Shown: positions 8,089 to 17,375 of the stretch, one piece after another | Position numbering within the stretch: the stretch's first letter is position 1 | How the letters are laid out: every line of letters starts with the position of its first letter | NCBI RefSeq assembly: GCF_910577125.1 | Contig: NZ_CAJTMN010000003.1 | Coordinates: 5,062 to 69,061 of the forward strand | Length of the DNA: 64,000 nucleotides | Source of the DNA: an uncultured Rikenella sp. | GTDB taxonomy: Bacteria; Bacteroidota; Bacteroidia; Bacteroidales; Rikenellaceae | Direction: 5' to 3' | Notes under the pieces: model-generated | What the model was told of the DNA's origin: nothing | The model's input: only the letters and a program-made list of their open reading frames with translations | Databases searched by the model: none | Translations under genes and position numbers: made by a program

Positions 8089-8400
8089 ATGAATATTAGA
8101 GAGAACATCAGAAGGATTCGAGAATCGAAAGGTCTGAAACAGCAAGTGATTTCCGATGCGTTGGGCAGTGATCCTGCCGTAGCCAGCAATATCGAAAATG
8201 GGAAGCGAGAGATAAAAGTCAGCGAATTAGAACGGATCGCTCAAGCATTAGATGAAGACGTACTTTATCTCTTCACCTATCCGGAACGTTTTGTAAATGC
8301 AAATACGTTGGAAAGCTATTCGCAAAAGAAAGTATCCATCACGTTTGAAGTTTCTCCTGATATACGTGATGAATTGTTAAAGATAGTAGCTCAAAAATAA
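8089..8400 (+). CDS. XRE-family HTH transcriptional regulator (putative phage repressor)
   Basis: 103 aa. Residues 5-65 form a Cro/CI-type helix-turn-helix: IRRIRESKGLKQQVISDAL then NIENGKREIKVSELERIAQAL. The C-terminal 30 residues (KKVSITFEVSPDIRDELL) resemble a short dimerisation strand-helix rather than a peptidase domain, so it is not a LexA/CI autoproteolytic repressor. It is divergent from the early genes and is the last phage-like gene on this side. The antirepressor at 7349 is a likely antagonist. Confidence 0.85.
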   Translation: MNIRENIRRIRESKGLKQQVISDALGSDPAVASNIENGKREIKVSELERIAQALDEDVLYLFTYPERFVNANTLESYSQKKVSITFEVSPDIRDELLKIVAQK

Positions 8401-8454
8401 CCTAAATAACATACTGGAGTATCCCCCAAGAACCAAACTATGCAGAAAATAAGA

Positions 8455-8480
8455 ATTTAGTAATCAAAAGATTACTAAAT
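8455..8480. repeat. Perfect inverted repeat at the prophage/chromosome junction
   Basis: ATTTAGTAATC-AAAA-GATTACTAAAT, 11-bp perfect arms with a 4-base loop, 55 bases after the repressor stop. It has no U-tract, so it is a poor terminator. It could be an operator or part of a recombination site. The rest of 8401-8545 shows nothing recognisable. Confidence 0.4.
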
Positions 8481-8545
8481 GAACGTCGTCTCCCTCCAGC
8501 TCCACCTTTCGACACACCGACCGCAGGTCGGTCCAGAACAGACAC

Positions 8546-8585
8546 GAGGCCGATTCGGAAAAACCGAATCGGCCTCGTTCTTTTT
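8546..8585 (+). terminator. Rho-independent terminator (plus strand)
   Basis: Stem GAGGCCGATTCGG (8546-8558) pairs perfectly with CCGAATCGGCCTC (8564-8576), an A-rich loop between them, followed by GTTCTTTTT. It would end rightward transcription from the XRE gene. Confidence 0.7.
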
Positions 8586-8642
8586 GCACCTCACCGCCCC
8601 ATACCCACCCGAGACACTCCTCTCGCCAACAAGATGCCCCGC

Positions 8643-8680
8643 AAAAAAAGAGCGTCTCTCCCTGAAAAAGAGAAACGCCC
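8643..8680 (-). terminator. Terminator of the fimbrial operon (minus strand)
   Basis: On the minus strand GGGCGTTTCTC pairs with GAGAGACGC (one G-U), followed by a run of seven T. It lies 33 bases after the stop of the last fimbrial gene. Confidence 0.75.
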
Positions 8681-8712
8681 ATAAAATATTTTTCTGCAAA
8701 AGAGAAAGAGAA

Positions 8713-9624
8713 TCAATCCCCCACCCCCGCATTCTGCACAATCACCGTGTTCCAGTCCTGAATCGAGATGAAGATCTTATCGATCGCGATTTCGATAAAG
8801 ATCGGCAGCACCACCGTATTCGGATCCGCCGGATCGACCCCGCACTCCGTCGGAATCACCGGCACCCTCGCAATCCTCACCCCCTCCTTATACAACACCA
8901 GCGTCACCCCATCCCCGTCTCCGAAACGATTCATCCTGAACTCTGCCGTTCTCCGCCCCTGTTCCTCGTCCGTCGCCAACTCCGGCGCAAAACAGCACCC
9001 CTGCTCTCCCCCTCCCAGAATCTCCCCCTCTCCGTCTATCGTCCCCGGCACCCCCTCCAGAGAGGCCGAATAGGCCGTCAACGGCACCATATCATCCTCA
9101 TCCTTCTGCAAGACCAGCTCCACCTGATAATATTTCGGCACCATCGCCGGACACGCCCTCGCCGGCGTCCCCCGCTTCACCATGTGCTTCGTGACACAGT
9201 GATACACCTCGTCCGATCCGGTGTATTCCTGTTCCGGATCGAGCGTCACCGCCAGCTCCTCCCATTTCGAAACTCCCGGTTCGAGTCTTGCCACCTGCGC
9301 CTGCTCCAGATTGGCGTAGCACGCCACGCGATATTCCCCCTCCGGCACCCCCGCCAGCAGCGTATCCACCCGTTTTCCCGTCTCCGCATCCACCCCGCTC
9401 GCCTTGACCGGCACCCCGCTTTCGAGCTCCAGCACATTTTGGAAGACCCCCTGCGGATCGTACACCATCGCATGCAACGTCCTGACCCGTTCATCGTCCG
9501 GGAACTCCAGCAGCAACGTCGGTTTCATATTGACCTCGACGTCCAGTTTTTCCGTAAGCGTACAACCGCTCCACCCCGCCATTCCTCCCAGTACAGTTGC
9601 CGCTAAAAGTAAAATCTTCCTCAT
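8713..9624 (-). CDS. Mfa2/FimB-family fimbrial anchor/regulator lipoprotein
   Basis: 303 aa with a lipoprotein signal ending WSGC (Cys21). The rest is beta-rich with the transthyretin-like pattern of Mfa2/FimB proteins (TLHAMVYDPQGVF, then VPEGEYRVACYANLE). These cap and anchor fimbriae at the outer membrane and limit length. The start overlaps the stop of the upstream gene by 4 bases (ATGA), so the two are coupled. It is the last gene of the operon and precedes a terminator. Family call is from pattern and context; sequence conservation in this family is low. Confidence 0.75.
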   Translation of the reverse strand: MRKILLLAATVLGGMAGWSGCTLTEKLDVEVNMKPTLLLEFPDDERVRTLHAMVYDPQGVFQNVLELESGVPVKASGVDAETGKRVDTLLAGVPEGEYRVACYANLEQAQVARLEPGVSKWEELAVTLDPEQEYTGSDEVYHCVTKHMVKRGTPARACPAMVPKYYQVELVLQKDEDDMVPLTAYSASLEGVPGTIDGEGEILGGGEQGCCFAPELATDEEQGRRTAEFRMNRFGDGDGVTLVLYKEGVRIARVPVIPTECGVDPADPNTVVLPIFIEIAIDKIFISIQDWNTVIVQNAGVGD

Positions 9625-11336
9625 TCTTTCTCCTGTTTATGCAGATACGGCGACATTTCCGGGTCGAGATTGGCCCGATATTCCAGCAAATCGTCCAGTT
9701 CGCAAGCCTTTTTGAAGCACTGTTCCCCCAGTTTCCACTCGCCCAGCCGCGAGCAGACGATCGCCCTGAGGTACTCCACTTGAGCCGACGACGGCAGCTC
9801 GAAGAGGATCTCCCTGGCGGCCCCGTTGAATCCCCTCGACAGCAAAGCGACCGCCGTATTCTGATCCCGATACGGCATCAGCAGCATAGAAGCCTCCTCG
9901 TAATGCCGCTTGCGCAACAACTCGACCGCCCGCTGGTATACCGTATCGACCACCGTAGTATGGATCGTATCCTTGATCATCCCCACCCGCCGGAGGTTGT
10001 ACTTGAAGTCCACCACCCTGAGCCGCGGATAGATCACATCCCGAATATACCGGTAATCCTTTCCGAACTCTTTCCTGATCGCCGCCTCCCGCTCGTCCGG
10101 ATCCTCGATCTGTTTGACCAGACTCAGGATCTCGTCCCGATGTTCGATCTGATCGTCCCGAACCACCTCCCGTTTGAAGTCCGTCCAGTTTTCCCCCTCC
10201 CATCGCACGGTGAGCAACGTATCGAGCTCCGGGAAATCGAACTCCTGCCTCAAATACGTACTGAGCGCATACGCCCTCTCCCGCGCCAAACGGTTATTGC
10301 GCGCAAATCCCCCCTCCGGCGACGAAGCGGCAGTCAACACAATACTGTCCACATAGAACTCATGCTGATACAACAGCGTGTGCATCAACTCCCTGATCTG
10401 CGCCAAGTTCTGGGCATTATTGCCCAAGGAGTCCATAATCTTGGCATTATTGACCTTGAAAGTCAGATAATTTCGGTCATTGACCACCGCGAACTTCTCG
10501 ACGATCCGGGTCATATACCTCGTAATCGGCAGCACGAAGGTCAGCATCGAGCTGATATTGAACTGCAGCGTATCGTTCGGCGGCACATCGTACGAACTCC
10601 CGTCCAGCGCATTCACCTTCCCGTTGAGCGAGATATAGAGCCGTTTGTCATCCTCCTCGACCTTTACATCCTGCGTATAGAAGTACGTGATCTTCTCCTT
10701 TCCGTCGAGAATCGAGTCGAACCGGCTCCGATCCAGATACGGGAACTGTACGAAGCGATGGAACGCCTCCTTGAGTTTGAGCGTATCCGCCGCCGAAAGA
10801 TTTCCCTTCCTCCTGTGCACCAATCTCCGCTGGTACTTCGAATAGCGCCAGTAGTTCCGTTCCTGCAGCTTGCTGAACAGCCCCCCCCTCACCTGCAGCG
10901 GTTCGAGTTCGATATTCTGCTCCTTTCGGTGCATAATCGGCGTGATGACAAAGCTCTGCACATTACCCTGCAACTCCTTCGGCATGGTGATCAGGAAGTC
11001 GATCTGAATCTTTCCGTCCCGTTCGGCCAGCATCCTGGTCTTCGCAATCACGCTGACCTCCCTCGACCTGAGCAGCGCCACCGCCTCCCCATCGTCCTCG
11101 ATGACCATCGACCTGCGGTTCGCCACGAAGAGCGACCCGCTGTCCCCCCTCATTTCATAGATCGTCGTATCCTGCTCCCGTTCCTGTTCCTTCATCCGCT
11201 CCCTCATCTGGCGCGGCGTATGCGCCACGACGCTGGTATACTGATGCCGTTCCAATTTGCTGGTCACGGCACAACCGCCGAAGAGGAGCGTCATCAGCCA
11301 GCAGGCTGCGAAAAGGAGCAGGAAGATACGCTTCAT
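9621..11336 (-). CDS. DUF3868/OmpA-like fimbrial-cluster lipoprotein
   Basis: 571 aa; lipobox LLFGGC at Cys22. A central segment (LTAASSPEGGFARNNRLARE, around residues 360-380) has the OmpA-like peptidoglycan-binding signature with the following RAYALSTYL helix. The C-terminal ~120 residues are helical and TPR-like (EEASMLLMPYRDQN, LGEQCFKKACEL). Large proteins with a DUF3868-like N-terminus and an OmpA-like C-terminus accompany DUF3575 and fimbrillin genes in Bacteroidales. Likely links the assembly to the envelope. Confidence 0.75.
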   Translation of the reverse strand: MKRIFLLLFAACWLMTLLFGGCAVTSKLERHQYTSVVAHTPRQMRERMKEQEREQDTTIYEMRGDSGSLFVANRRSMVIEDDGEAVALLRSREVSVIAKTRMLAERDGKIQIDFLITMPKELQGNVQSFVITPIMHRKEQNIELEPLQVRGGLFSKLQERNYWRYSKYQRRLVHRRKGNLSAADTLKLKEAFHRFVQFPYLDRSRFDSILDGKEKITYFYTQDVKVEEDDKRLYISLNGKVNALDGSSYDVPPNDTLQFNISSMLTFVLPITRYMTRIVEKFAVVNDRNYLTFKVNNAKIMDSLGNNAQNLAQIRELMHTLLYQHEFYVDSIVLTAASSPEGGFARNNRLARERAYALSTYLRQEFDFPELDTLLTVRWEGENWTDFKREVVRDDQIEHRDEILSLVKQIEDPDEREAAIRKEFGKDYRYIRDVIYPRLRVVDFKYNLRRVGMIKDTIHTTVVDTVYQRAVELLRKRHYEEASMLLMPYRDQNTAVALLSRGFNGAAREILFELPSSAQVEYLRAIVCSRLGEWKLGEQCFKKACELDDLLEYRANLDPEMSPYLHKQEKE

Positions 11337-11382
11337 AAGCGAAAGTTATCCGAGAGATAAAAAAGCGAAATTCGACAATTCG

Positions 11383-11949
11383 TTAAAACAGGTACACAAA
11401 ACTGACATCCGCCTTCGTCGGCGCCACGGTAATTCGTTTCGAGTGATAAATGTATTCGTCCTGTGTATAATCCGTATATCTGGGTCTTTTTGTATCCTGC
11501 ATATACAGAATGCCGGCTCCGATCTCGACCCCGATGGTGAAGCGTTTGGAGATGAGCCAGCAATGTCCCCACGAGAATCCCGGCCCGACCAGGAATCCTT
11601 TTCTGGTATCGGATTTATTCCCCAAATCGTACCACGCCCCGCTGAGATGCACCCCCCAGAACGACCCCGCATTGGGTTCGAACCTCCAGAACCTGAACCC
11701 CGGCTGCACCCCGAAACTCATGAGCGAGAGTTTGTTCATCTTGATCGGATTGGCATAGAGTCCCAGATCGAACGAAGTTTTCTGAGAGACCGCAATATCA
11801 CAGCCGATATTGATGGTTCCCGAGAGCAGGAGCAATCCGTTTCCCCTAATGGAATAAAACTGCGCATGCGCCTTGTTGCCGGTCGCCGCCATCCCGACCA
11901 GCAGCACCGCCACGGCAAAAACAGCCCGTATGATCTTTCTGCGTTTCAA
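11383..11949 (-). CDS. DUF3575 outer-membrane beta-barrel protein
   Basis: 188 aa with a cleavable signal peptide (cut after ...NKAHA). The mature part alternates amphipathic strands with aromatic girdle residues and has the family's G(L)YANPIKMN, GVQPGFRFW and GPGFSWGHCW blocks. It ends in a terminal Phe (SFVYLF), typical for BAM-recognised barrels. DUF3575 genes recur in Bacteroidales fimbrial operons. The gene lies 18 bases after the accessory lipoprotein and 46 bases before the OmpA-like one. Confidence 0.85.
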   Translation of the reverse strand: MKRRKIIRAVFAVAVLLVGMAATGNKAHAQFYSIRGNGLLLLSGTINIGCDIAVSQKTSFDLGLYANPIKMNKLSLMSFGVQPGFRFWRFEPNAGSFWGVHLSGAWYDLGNKSDTRKGFLVGPGFSWGHCWLISKRFTIGVEIGAGILYMQDTKRPRYTDYTQDEYIYHSKRITVAPTKADVSFVYLF

Positions 11950-11967
11950 AGCCGCTAATCTAAACTA

Positions 11968-13449
11968 TTACGGAGTAACCCTAATATCATGAGTATGAAA
12001 CGTCGTGGTTCCATAACGTGTCGCCAATTTGAAGAGAATCGTCACACTCTGTCCCCCGTCCCCCAGCGCCGTCTGGCTGTACTTCACCTTACATTTAACC
12101 GTTTTCGTCCCCGGCTGATTATCCGTTCTCAACATCACATACGTGAAACCGCCGTGTTCCGACACATTTGACAATGTTTCCGTTGTTCCATCCTCTTTCA
12201 TGTGAATCACCTCAAATTGCGACACCCCGGTTGCCCCAGTCGCCGAACAGAGCAACTTCACTTCATCGTTAAAATAGTTCGAACAGATCAACTCGACATC
12301 CGCTTCCGTTTCATTCCCCACTTTGACGTTCTGAGCAAAATGTTTTATCACATCGATTTTCAGCGACGAGACCCTAATATCGTCCAAGTCCGGCCCCCCC
12401 AACTGCAAATGCATCTGATAATACGCATTCCCCCTGACATCGAAATTACCTCCCTGCATATCATCTCCGAAATAGATCGAAAATCCATACTGACTACCTT
12501 CGTACTCCCCGTCGAGATAGAGATATGATGCATATTTCGGTGCGTTCAATCCGTTTCGATCCTGCTCCGTATTGATTCCCTCGACATCCCCCTGCCTATT
12601 TTCCGGCAGATAGAAAATAATCGGATCATCCAGATTTCCCCCATTCGGCACATCCAGAACAGGATACACATACGGATTGAAATCATCCTCCGCAGCAGGT
12701 TTGCTTCCCTCCTTCCCGAAAAGCCCAAAACTGAGCGGTATGTATTGTGTTGCAATCGAATTGATTTTCATTTTCCCCACCGCATCGCCCACCAGCTCAT
12801 ATGAAAACTCGACCTTTGCCATCCTCCGCACCAGATTGATCGTGATGGTCGGCAACACTCCCTCATCTCCCCGTCTCACCTCCATCGTTTCGTCACAATA
12901 AGGATTGTCCTTATTACCCGACGGAGAGACCGAGCTCATCAGGAGATTATCCGCCCGCGTCAAATCATCAACCCGCTCATCCCCCTCCAATTTCACCACC
13001 ATCGCTTTGATTTCATCCTCCGTCAACGAGCAGAGCGCCTCGCTGACCGTCGTCGGAGGCGTCTCCGGATCATGTGTAGTCTCCGGACACAAGCTTTTCC
13101 CGGCATTAGCCACCGCATACATCCGGTATTTCCCCAGCCGGATATTGGTCAATTTGACATGCTTCGCCACATCGACCGACGAGAAATAGTAGTGTCTCAC
13201 CTCCGGCGCCGTCGGCGAGGGGTAAGATTTGTGGACGAAGAACAGATTGAGGTCGTTCACCTGCCGTTCCTGTTCCTCCCGCGTCGCAGCACGCGTTTCG
13301 AGCTCGTTACACCGCAGGATGAGCATCGCATCGACCAATGCGTAGTCCTCCTCGGCATTCCCGTCCAGCGTATGCCTCCGGCAACCGCCCGCCAGGAGCA
13401 GCACCGAAAGACACCCCGTCCAAAGTATGAAACGACTGATATAACTCAT
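11968..13449 (-). CDS. Fimbrial accessory/tip lipoprotein (Mfa/FimA-like superfamily)
   Basis: 493 aa from MSYISRFILWTGC; the signal ends LLLAGGC (lipobox Cys23). Upstream in-frame codons are Arg-rich and lack signal character, so this start is preferred. The body is beta-rich with a fimbrillin-type N-terminal domain (DLNLFFVHK, YRMYAVANAG, INLVRRMAKVEFSYE). Large accessory subunits of this type (FimC-E or Mfa3-5-like) form the tip complex. The exact counterpart cannot be assigned. Located 120 bases downstream of the FimA-like gene. Confidence 0.65.
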   Translation of the reverse strand: MSYISRFILWTGCLSVLLLAGGCRRHTLDGNAEEDYALVDAMLILRCNELETRAATREEQERQVNDLNLFFVHKSYPSPTAPEVRHYYFSSVDVAKHVKLTNIRLGKYRMYAVANAGKSLCPETTHDPETPPTTVSEALCSLTEDEIKAMVVKLEGDERVDDLTRADNLLMSSVSPSGNKDNPYCDETMEVRRGDEGVLPTITINLVRRMAKVEFSYELVGDAVGKMKINSIATQYIPLSFGLFGKEGSKPAAEDDFNPYVYPVLDVPNGGNLDDPIIFYLPENRQGDVEGINTEQDRNGLNAPKYASYLYLDGEYEGSQYGFSIYFGDDMQGGNFDVRGNAYYQMHLQLGGPDLDDIRVSSLKIDVIKHFAQNVKVGNETEADVELICSNYFNDEVKLLCSATGATGVSQFEVIHMKEDGTTETLSNVSEHGGFTYVMLRTDNQPGTKTVKCKVKYSQTALGDGGQSVTILFKLATRYGTTTFHTHDIRVTP

Positions 13450-13569
13450 GATTTCATCCACCGTTACCGCACCGCGCGAGCGCCGCCGAGAGCGAACAAC
13501 CTCACTCCGGCAGCCCTCCGCGATGTGCAATCCGTGAAAAAGAGTAGAAAGAAATCCCTCGTGAACCGA

Positions 13570-14778
13570 TTAATTTTTGTTCCCGATCTCTACATTCTGC
13601 GTCTTCAGGGGTTCCCAATCTTTCACTTCGATCTGAGCCACCACCTCGTTTTCGGTCAAACCATTGATCGAGATATTGACAAAATAGCTCCCGTTCCGCA
13701 CGAAGAGCCCGAAGTTCGCATCCCCCGGCTGAGGATTCGACCCTGCCCCCGTAGCCGCAGCCTCACCGGCCAGCTTGATGTTATAAGTAATCTTACTGAT
13801 ATCGTCCTTCGTAGTCGAATTCCCGTCGAAATCGAACTCAGCCTCCAACACCAGCACCGGAGCGAAAAGGGGATCCAACTCAGTCGTCCCGTCACTGTTT
13901 TCATACATATAAAACAGATTGCGGTACAATGCATACGGATTATTGCTGGTTTCATTGCCGTTAGCCGCCACCACCGCAGGCGTTTGCGCTAACTCCACCT
14001 TCGTACCCAAAGCCGCCGTTGTAAAAGTCGTCGGCCGAATCAATGTCGTTTTATTCGCCAAATTGGTCAATTTCGCACCCGTCACCGTCAGCGTACTTCC
14101 CGGGTATTTCGACGTATGGAAGGTCGCAGTCGTAGTCGCCTCGATCTCCACCTTGGCCACCGTCCGTTTGAGCGGCACCGTCACTCGCGTCGGTTTATTT
14201 TCTCCCGCAATCGGCGTCTTTTCCGACTGCATCCCGCTCATAATAAATCCCACATTCTTCGACCCGCTGTCTTTCCCCCGCATCGCCCCACTCGTCACTG
14301 CCGAGAACGCCCCCTGATAACTTTGCAAAGAACCGAACGTGCTGTTCGAACTGCTTCCTCCCGACCCCAAAACCCCCTCACACTTAGCCAGCAAGTCCGT
14401 CCGCGTCACCCCCGGTGCAGTCGGATAATTCGACATCTCCGTCGAAAAATCACAGTTCGCCACCGCATAGAAATCATACGTGGTATTCTCCTTCACATTC
14501 GGAATCGCAAACACCGCCTTCCCCTTCTCCACCTCATAATCGGTAAACTGCCGCTGATACGCACACGCATCCTGCCCCGATTCATACACAAACAGCGCCA
14601 CATTGTTCAATGTTTGTTCCCACGTTTCCGTTTTCCCAACCCCGAACGCCTTGGTCGTCGGATTGCCCAGCATCACCTCCACGGTGCTGGTAACTAACGA
14701 TGGATTTACTGTCTCCTGCTTCTTGCAGGAGACAGCCACTGCAGTGGCTGCGAGCACCGCACAGATCGATCCTTTCAT
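13570..14778 (-). CDS. FimA/Mfa1-like major fimbrillin
   Basis: 402 aa with lipobox VAVSC (Cys18). Characteristic features are TTKAFG near residue 41, NNVALFVYESG (first conserved strand pair), TTYDFYAVANCD, and VPLKRTVAKVEIEA at the domain junction. The C-terminal part ends GSYFVNISINGLTENEV and EVKDWEPL, typical of fimbrillins whose terminal strands take part in donor-strand exchange after Rgp-type processing. It is first in the operon and would make the shaft. A long middle insertion (SGGSSSNSTFGSLQS) is low complexity and likely exposed. Confidence 0.85.
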   Translation of the reverse strand: MKGSICAVLAATAVAVSCKKQETVNPSLVTSTVEVMLGNPTTKAFGVGKTETWEQTLNNVALFVYESGQDACAYQRQFTDYEVEKGKAVFAIPNVKENTTYDFYAVANCDFSTEMSNYPTAPGVTRTDLLAKCEGVLGSGGSSSNSTFGSLQSYQGAFSAVTSGAMRGKDSGSKNVGFIMSGMQSEKTPIAGENKPTRVTVPLKRTVAKVEIEATTTATFHTSKYPGSTLTVTGAKLTNLANKTTLIRPTTFTTAALGTKVELAQTPAVVAANGNETSNNPYALYRNLFYMYENSDGTTELDPLFAPVLVLEAEFDFDGNSTTKDDISKITYNIKLAGEAAATGAGSNPQPGDANFGLFVRNGSYFVNISINGLTENEVVAQIEVKDWEPLKTQNVEIGNKN

Positions 14779-14863
14779 GATTAAACTGCCAAAAATGTTA
14801 GAATTATCGTTTCAGTCGCCGGTACGCCTCAGGAACCCCCGAAACGCATCCGTTCTCAAAGTG

Positions 14864-14871
14864 CAAATGTA
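14864..14871 (-). promoter_or_regulatory. Candidate -7 box of the fimbrial operon
   Basis: TACATTTG on the minus strand fits the Bacteroidetes TAnnTTTG -7 element, 86 bases before the fimbrillin start. A short dyad (AATGTTAAAAAACATT) lies just upstream. No convincing -33 TTTG is seen. Confidence 0.45.
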
Positions 14872-15054
14872 ATGTTTTTTAACATTCAGCGACACACATC
14901 CGGAGCAAATTCCGACAATCTTGTCGTATTCCCGCCCCGGATTTCTCCGACCACCCCCACAAAAAAGCCAGAGAACGATCCACAAATCATCCTCTGACCC
15001 AATACTTTACCTCCGCTCCAGCCCGACAAAATCCATCCGACAAAAACCCACCCC

Positions 15055-15693
15055 CTACTGGAAAAGAAAAAACAGACTCGCCGGCGTCAGACACAACGCG
15101 CAATTCTCCTCCAGACTCGTCGTGTAGTACAGATTCCCGCACTCCGGACACACCGACCACGAATTGATCACATTGACGTCCGAACCATCCCTCCCCAGCT
15201 TCACCAGCGCCCTCTGACAATAAATGACATGTCGTTCCGCCACCGTCCCCATCCACTCCAGCACCTTCGCCGCCTCCCTCGCCCGTTCCCTTCTTGCCGC
15301 CTCGGCAAAAACCGGGAATAACGTCTTCGCCATCGAATCCTTCACCCTCACCGTCGCCGCCAGATTATCCAGCGTCCGCCCCAGCAACGGCATCGAATCC
15401 CGACACCAAATGAGCGAATCGCCGTACTCTTCCAATATCTCGAGATTTTTCGCCGTATGCACCCTCTCCGAGCACGCCAGCGCCTCGAACAGATTAGCGA
15501 TATTCAGCAGCCCCTCCTCCCTGGCCCGCTCCGAGAAAGCCTCATACCGTTTCGCCGCATACCCTTCGTCGGCCGATATGTTTTTCAGATTTTCGATTGT
15601 TTCGACCGGCCGCGACCCGCAACCGTTCCACATCCAGATCCCCCCCAGCAGTCCTCCGCACCACAGCACTCCCGATAAATACCGTCGTATCAT
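15055..15693 (-). CDS. Rubrerythrin-like lipoprotein (exported)
   Basis: 212 aa from MIRRYLSGVLWCGG. The first 25 residues are a lipoprotein signal ending WMWNGC. The ferritin-like four-helix part has the expected E..Y..F...A spacing in EGYAAKRYEAFSERA and a second ligand motif in FEALACSERVHTAKN. A C-terminal rubredoxin-like knuckle CPECGNLYY...CALC closes the protein. Rubrerythrins reduce peroxide in the cytoplasm of anaerobes. An exported lipid-anchored one is unusual. The in-frame upstream extension lacks signal character. It ends 277 bases before the fimbrillin gene and is probably a separate unit. Confidence 0.8.
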   Translation of the reverse strand: MIRRYLSGVLWCGGLLGGIWMWNGCGSRPVETIENLKNISADEGYAAKRYEAFSERAREEGLLNIANLFEALACSERVHTAKNLEILEEYGDSLIWCRDSMPLLGRTLDNLAATVRVKDSMAKTLFPVFAEAARRERAREAAKVLEWMGTVAERHVIYCQRALVKLGRDGSDVNVINSWSVCPECGNLYYTTSLEENCALCLTPASLFFLFQ

Positions 15694-15872
15694 CTTTCGA
15701 TTTCGTTTAGCCCGCTGCCCGAAACGGAAAGCAGACAACAGGCGAAAATACTCCCCCGCACCTTTCAGACACCCCGTAATCAAGGCGCCCGAAACCCGGC
15801 TGTCTTGAATAACGTCACAAAGATAGTATATTTTCGTATAACCGCAAAATGAGCGGCAAACTTTTCGATTTT

Positions 15873-15904
15873 TTTGGCATTCTTATGTTTTTTTACTATT
15901 TTTG
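15873..15904 (+). promoter_or_regulatory. Promoter of the M20 peptidase gene
   Basis: TTTG (15873-15876) and TATTTTTG (15897-15904) separated by 20 bases match the Bacteroidetes -33/-7 elements, 38 bases before the start codon. Confidence 0.6.
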
Positions 15905-15941
15905 AAGTCGATCATTAAAAATTTTTCAAGCTCCGATTTCC

Positions 15942-17321
15942 ATGCAAGCCGCCCTCGACTACGCCGCCCGGAACCAGTCCCGATTTCTCGACGAACTGTT
16001 CGAATACCTGCGCATCCCCTCCGTCAGCTCCGCCCCGGAACACCGTCCCGACATGCAACGCTGCGCCGAGTGGCTGCGCGACGCCCTGCTGAAAGCCGGC
16101 GCCGACCGCGCCGAGATCCACCCCACCGCCGGCCACCCGATCGTCTACGGCGAAAAACGAATCTCCGACACCGCCCCGACCGTCCTCGTCTACGGCCACT
16201 ACGACGTCATGCCCGTCGACCCCCTCGACGAGTGGCACACCTCCCCTTTCGAGCCGGAGATCCGCGACGGCAAAATCTGGTGCCGCGGCGCCGACGACGA
16301 CAAAGGCCAAGGCTTCATGCACCTCAAAGCCTTCGAATCGATGCACGCCACCGGCACCCTTCCCTGCAACGTCAAATTCATGTTCGAAGGCGAGGAAGAG
16401 ATCGGCTCCTCCTCCCTGACCGCCTGGTGCGCCACCCACAAAGAGCAGCTCCGCGCCGACGTCATCCTGGTATCCGACACCTCCCTGCTGGGCCCCGACA
16501 CCCCCTCCATCACCTGCGGCCTTCGCGGCCTGACCTACCTCGAAGTCGAAGCCTCCGGCCCCAGCCGCGACCTCCACTCCGGTCTCTACGGCGGCACCGT
16601 CGTCAACCCCGCCAACGCCCTCTGCAAACTGCTCGGCACCCTGACCGACGACACCACCGGCCGGATCACCGTCCCCGGCCTCTACGACGACCTCCGCGAG
16701 TTCAGCCCCGCCGAGCGGGCCGACATCAACTCCGCCCCGTTCGACGACCGCCGGTTCGCCTCCTCCATCGGCCTCGACACCACGCACGGCGAGAGCGGCT
16801 ACACCACCCTCGAACGGCGCGGCATCCGTCCCTCGCTGGACATCTGTGGCCTCTGGAGCGGCTACACCGGCCCCGGCGCCAAAACCATCATTCCCGCCAC
16901 CGCCCACGCCAAAGTCTCCATGCGCCTCGCCGCCGGCCAGGATCCCGAGCGTGCCGCCTCCCTGCTGACCGCCCACATCGAACAGCTCGTCCCCCGGTAC
17001 GGCATCCGCGTGAAGTGCACCCCCCTGCACGGAGGCTACCCCTACGCCGCCTCGACCGACTCCGCCGCCTACCTCGCCGCCGCGAAAGCGATGGAAGATA
17101 CTTTCGGCAAACGCCCCGTCCCCTTCTACAGCGGCGGCAGCATCCCTATCATCAGCACCTTCCAGCGCGTCCTGGGCATCCAGTCCATCCTGATGGGCTT
17201 CGGTCTCGACACCGACGCCATCCACTCCCCGAACGAGAACTTCCCGCTGGAAAACTTCCGCCGCGGGATCGCCACCTTCCCGCTCTTCTACCATTATTTC
17301 GCCGAGAGCCTCTCAAAATAG
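15942..17321 (+). CDS. M20-family dipeptidase/metallopeptidase
   Basis: 459 aa. Metal-ligand motifs of M20 are present: VYGHYDVMPVDP (His/Asp), then GADDDKGQ (bridging Asp), MFEGEEEIGSSS (catalytic Glu pair), SDTSLLG, and a late HSPNENF with the last His. The lid/dimerisation domain sits between about residues 205 and 310. Likely a cytoplasmic carnosinase/CNDP-like dipeptidase: no signal peptide is present. It is followed 54 bases later by era, probably one transcript. Confidence 0.9.
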   Translation: MQAALDYAARNQSRFLDELFEYLRIPSVSSAPEHRPDMQRCAEWLRDALLKAGADRAEIHPTAGHPIVYGEKRISDTAPTVLVYGHYDVMPVDPLDEWHTSPFEPEIRDGKIWCRGADDDKGQGFMHLKAFESMHATGTLPCNVKFMFEGEEEIGSSSLTAWCATHKEQLRADVILVSDTSLLGPDTPSITCGLRGLTYLEVEASGPSRDLHSGLYGGTVVNPANALCKLLGTLTDDTTGRITVPGLYDDLREFSPAERADINSAPFDDRRFASSIGLDTTHGESGYTTLERRGIRPSLDICGLWSGYTGPGAKTIIPATAHAKVSMRLAAGQDPERAASLLTAHIEQLVPRYGIRVKCTPLHGGYPYAASTDSAAYLAAAKAMEDTFGKRPVPFYSGGSIPIISTFQRVLGIQSILMGFGLDTDAIHSPNENFPLENFRRGIATFPLFYHYFAESLSK

Positions 17322-17375
17322 CCCTCCGGAAAGGCACACTATTTGCACGACTCCCCGAAAAACAGCTATCAGACC

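Noticed and set aside
9597..11360. 587-codon plus-strand frame opposite the DUF3868/OmpA-like gene
   Set aside because: Antisense shadow with His/Arg/Pro-rich composition; the minus-strand gene has a lipobox and OmpA-like motif.
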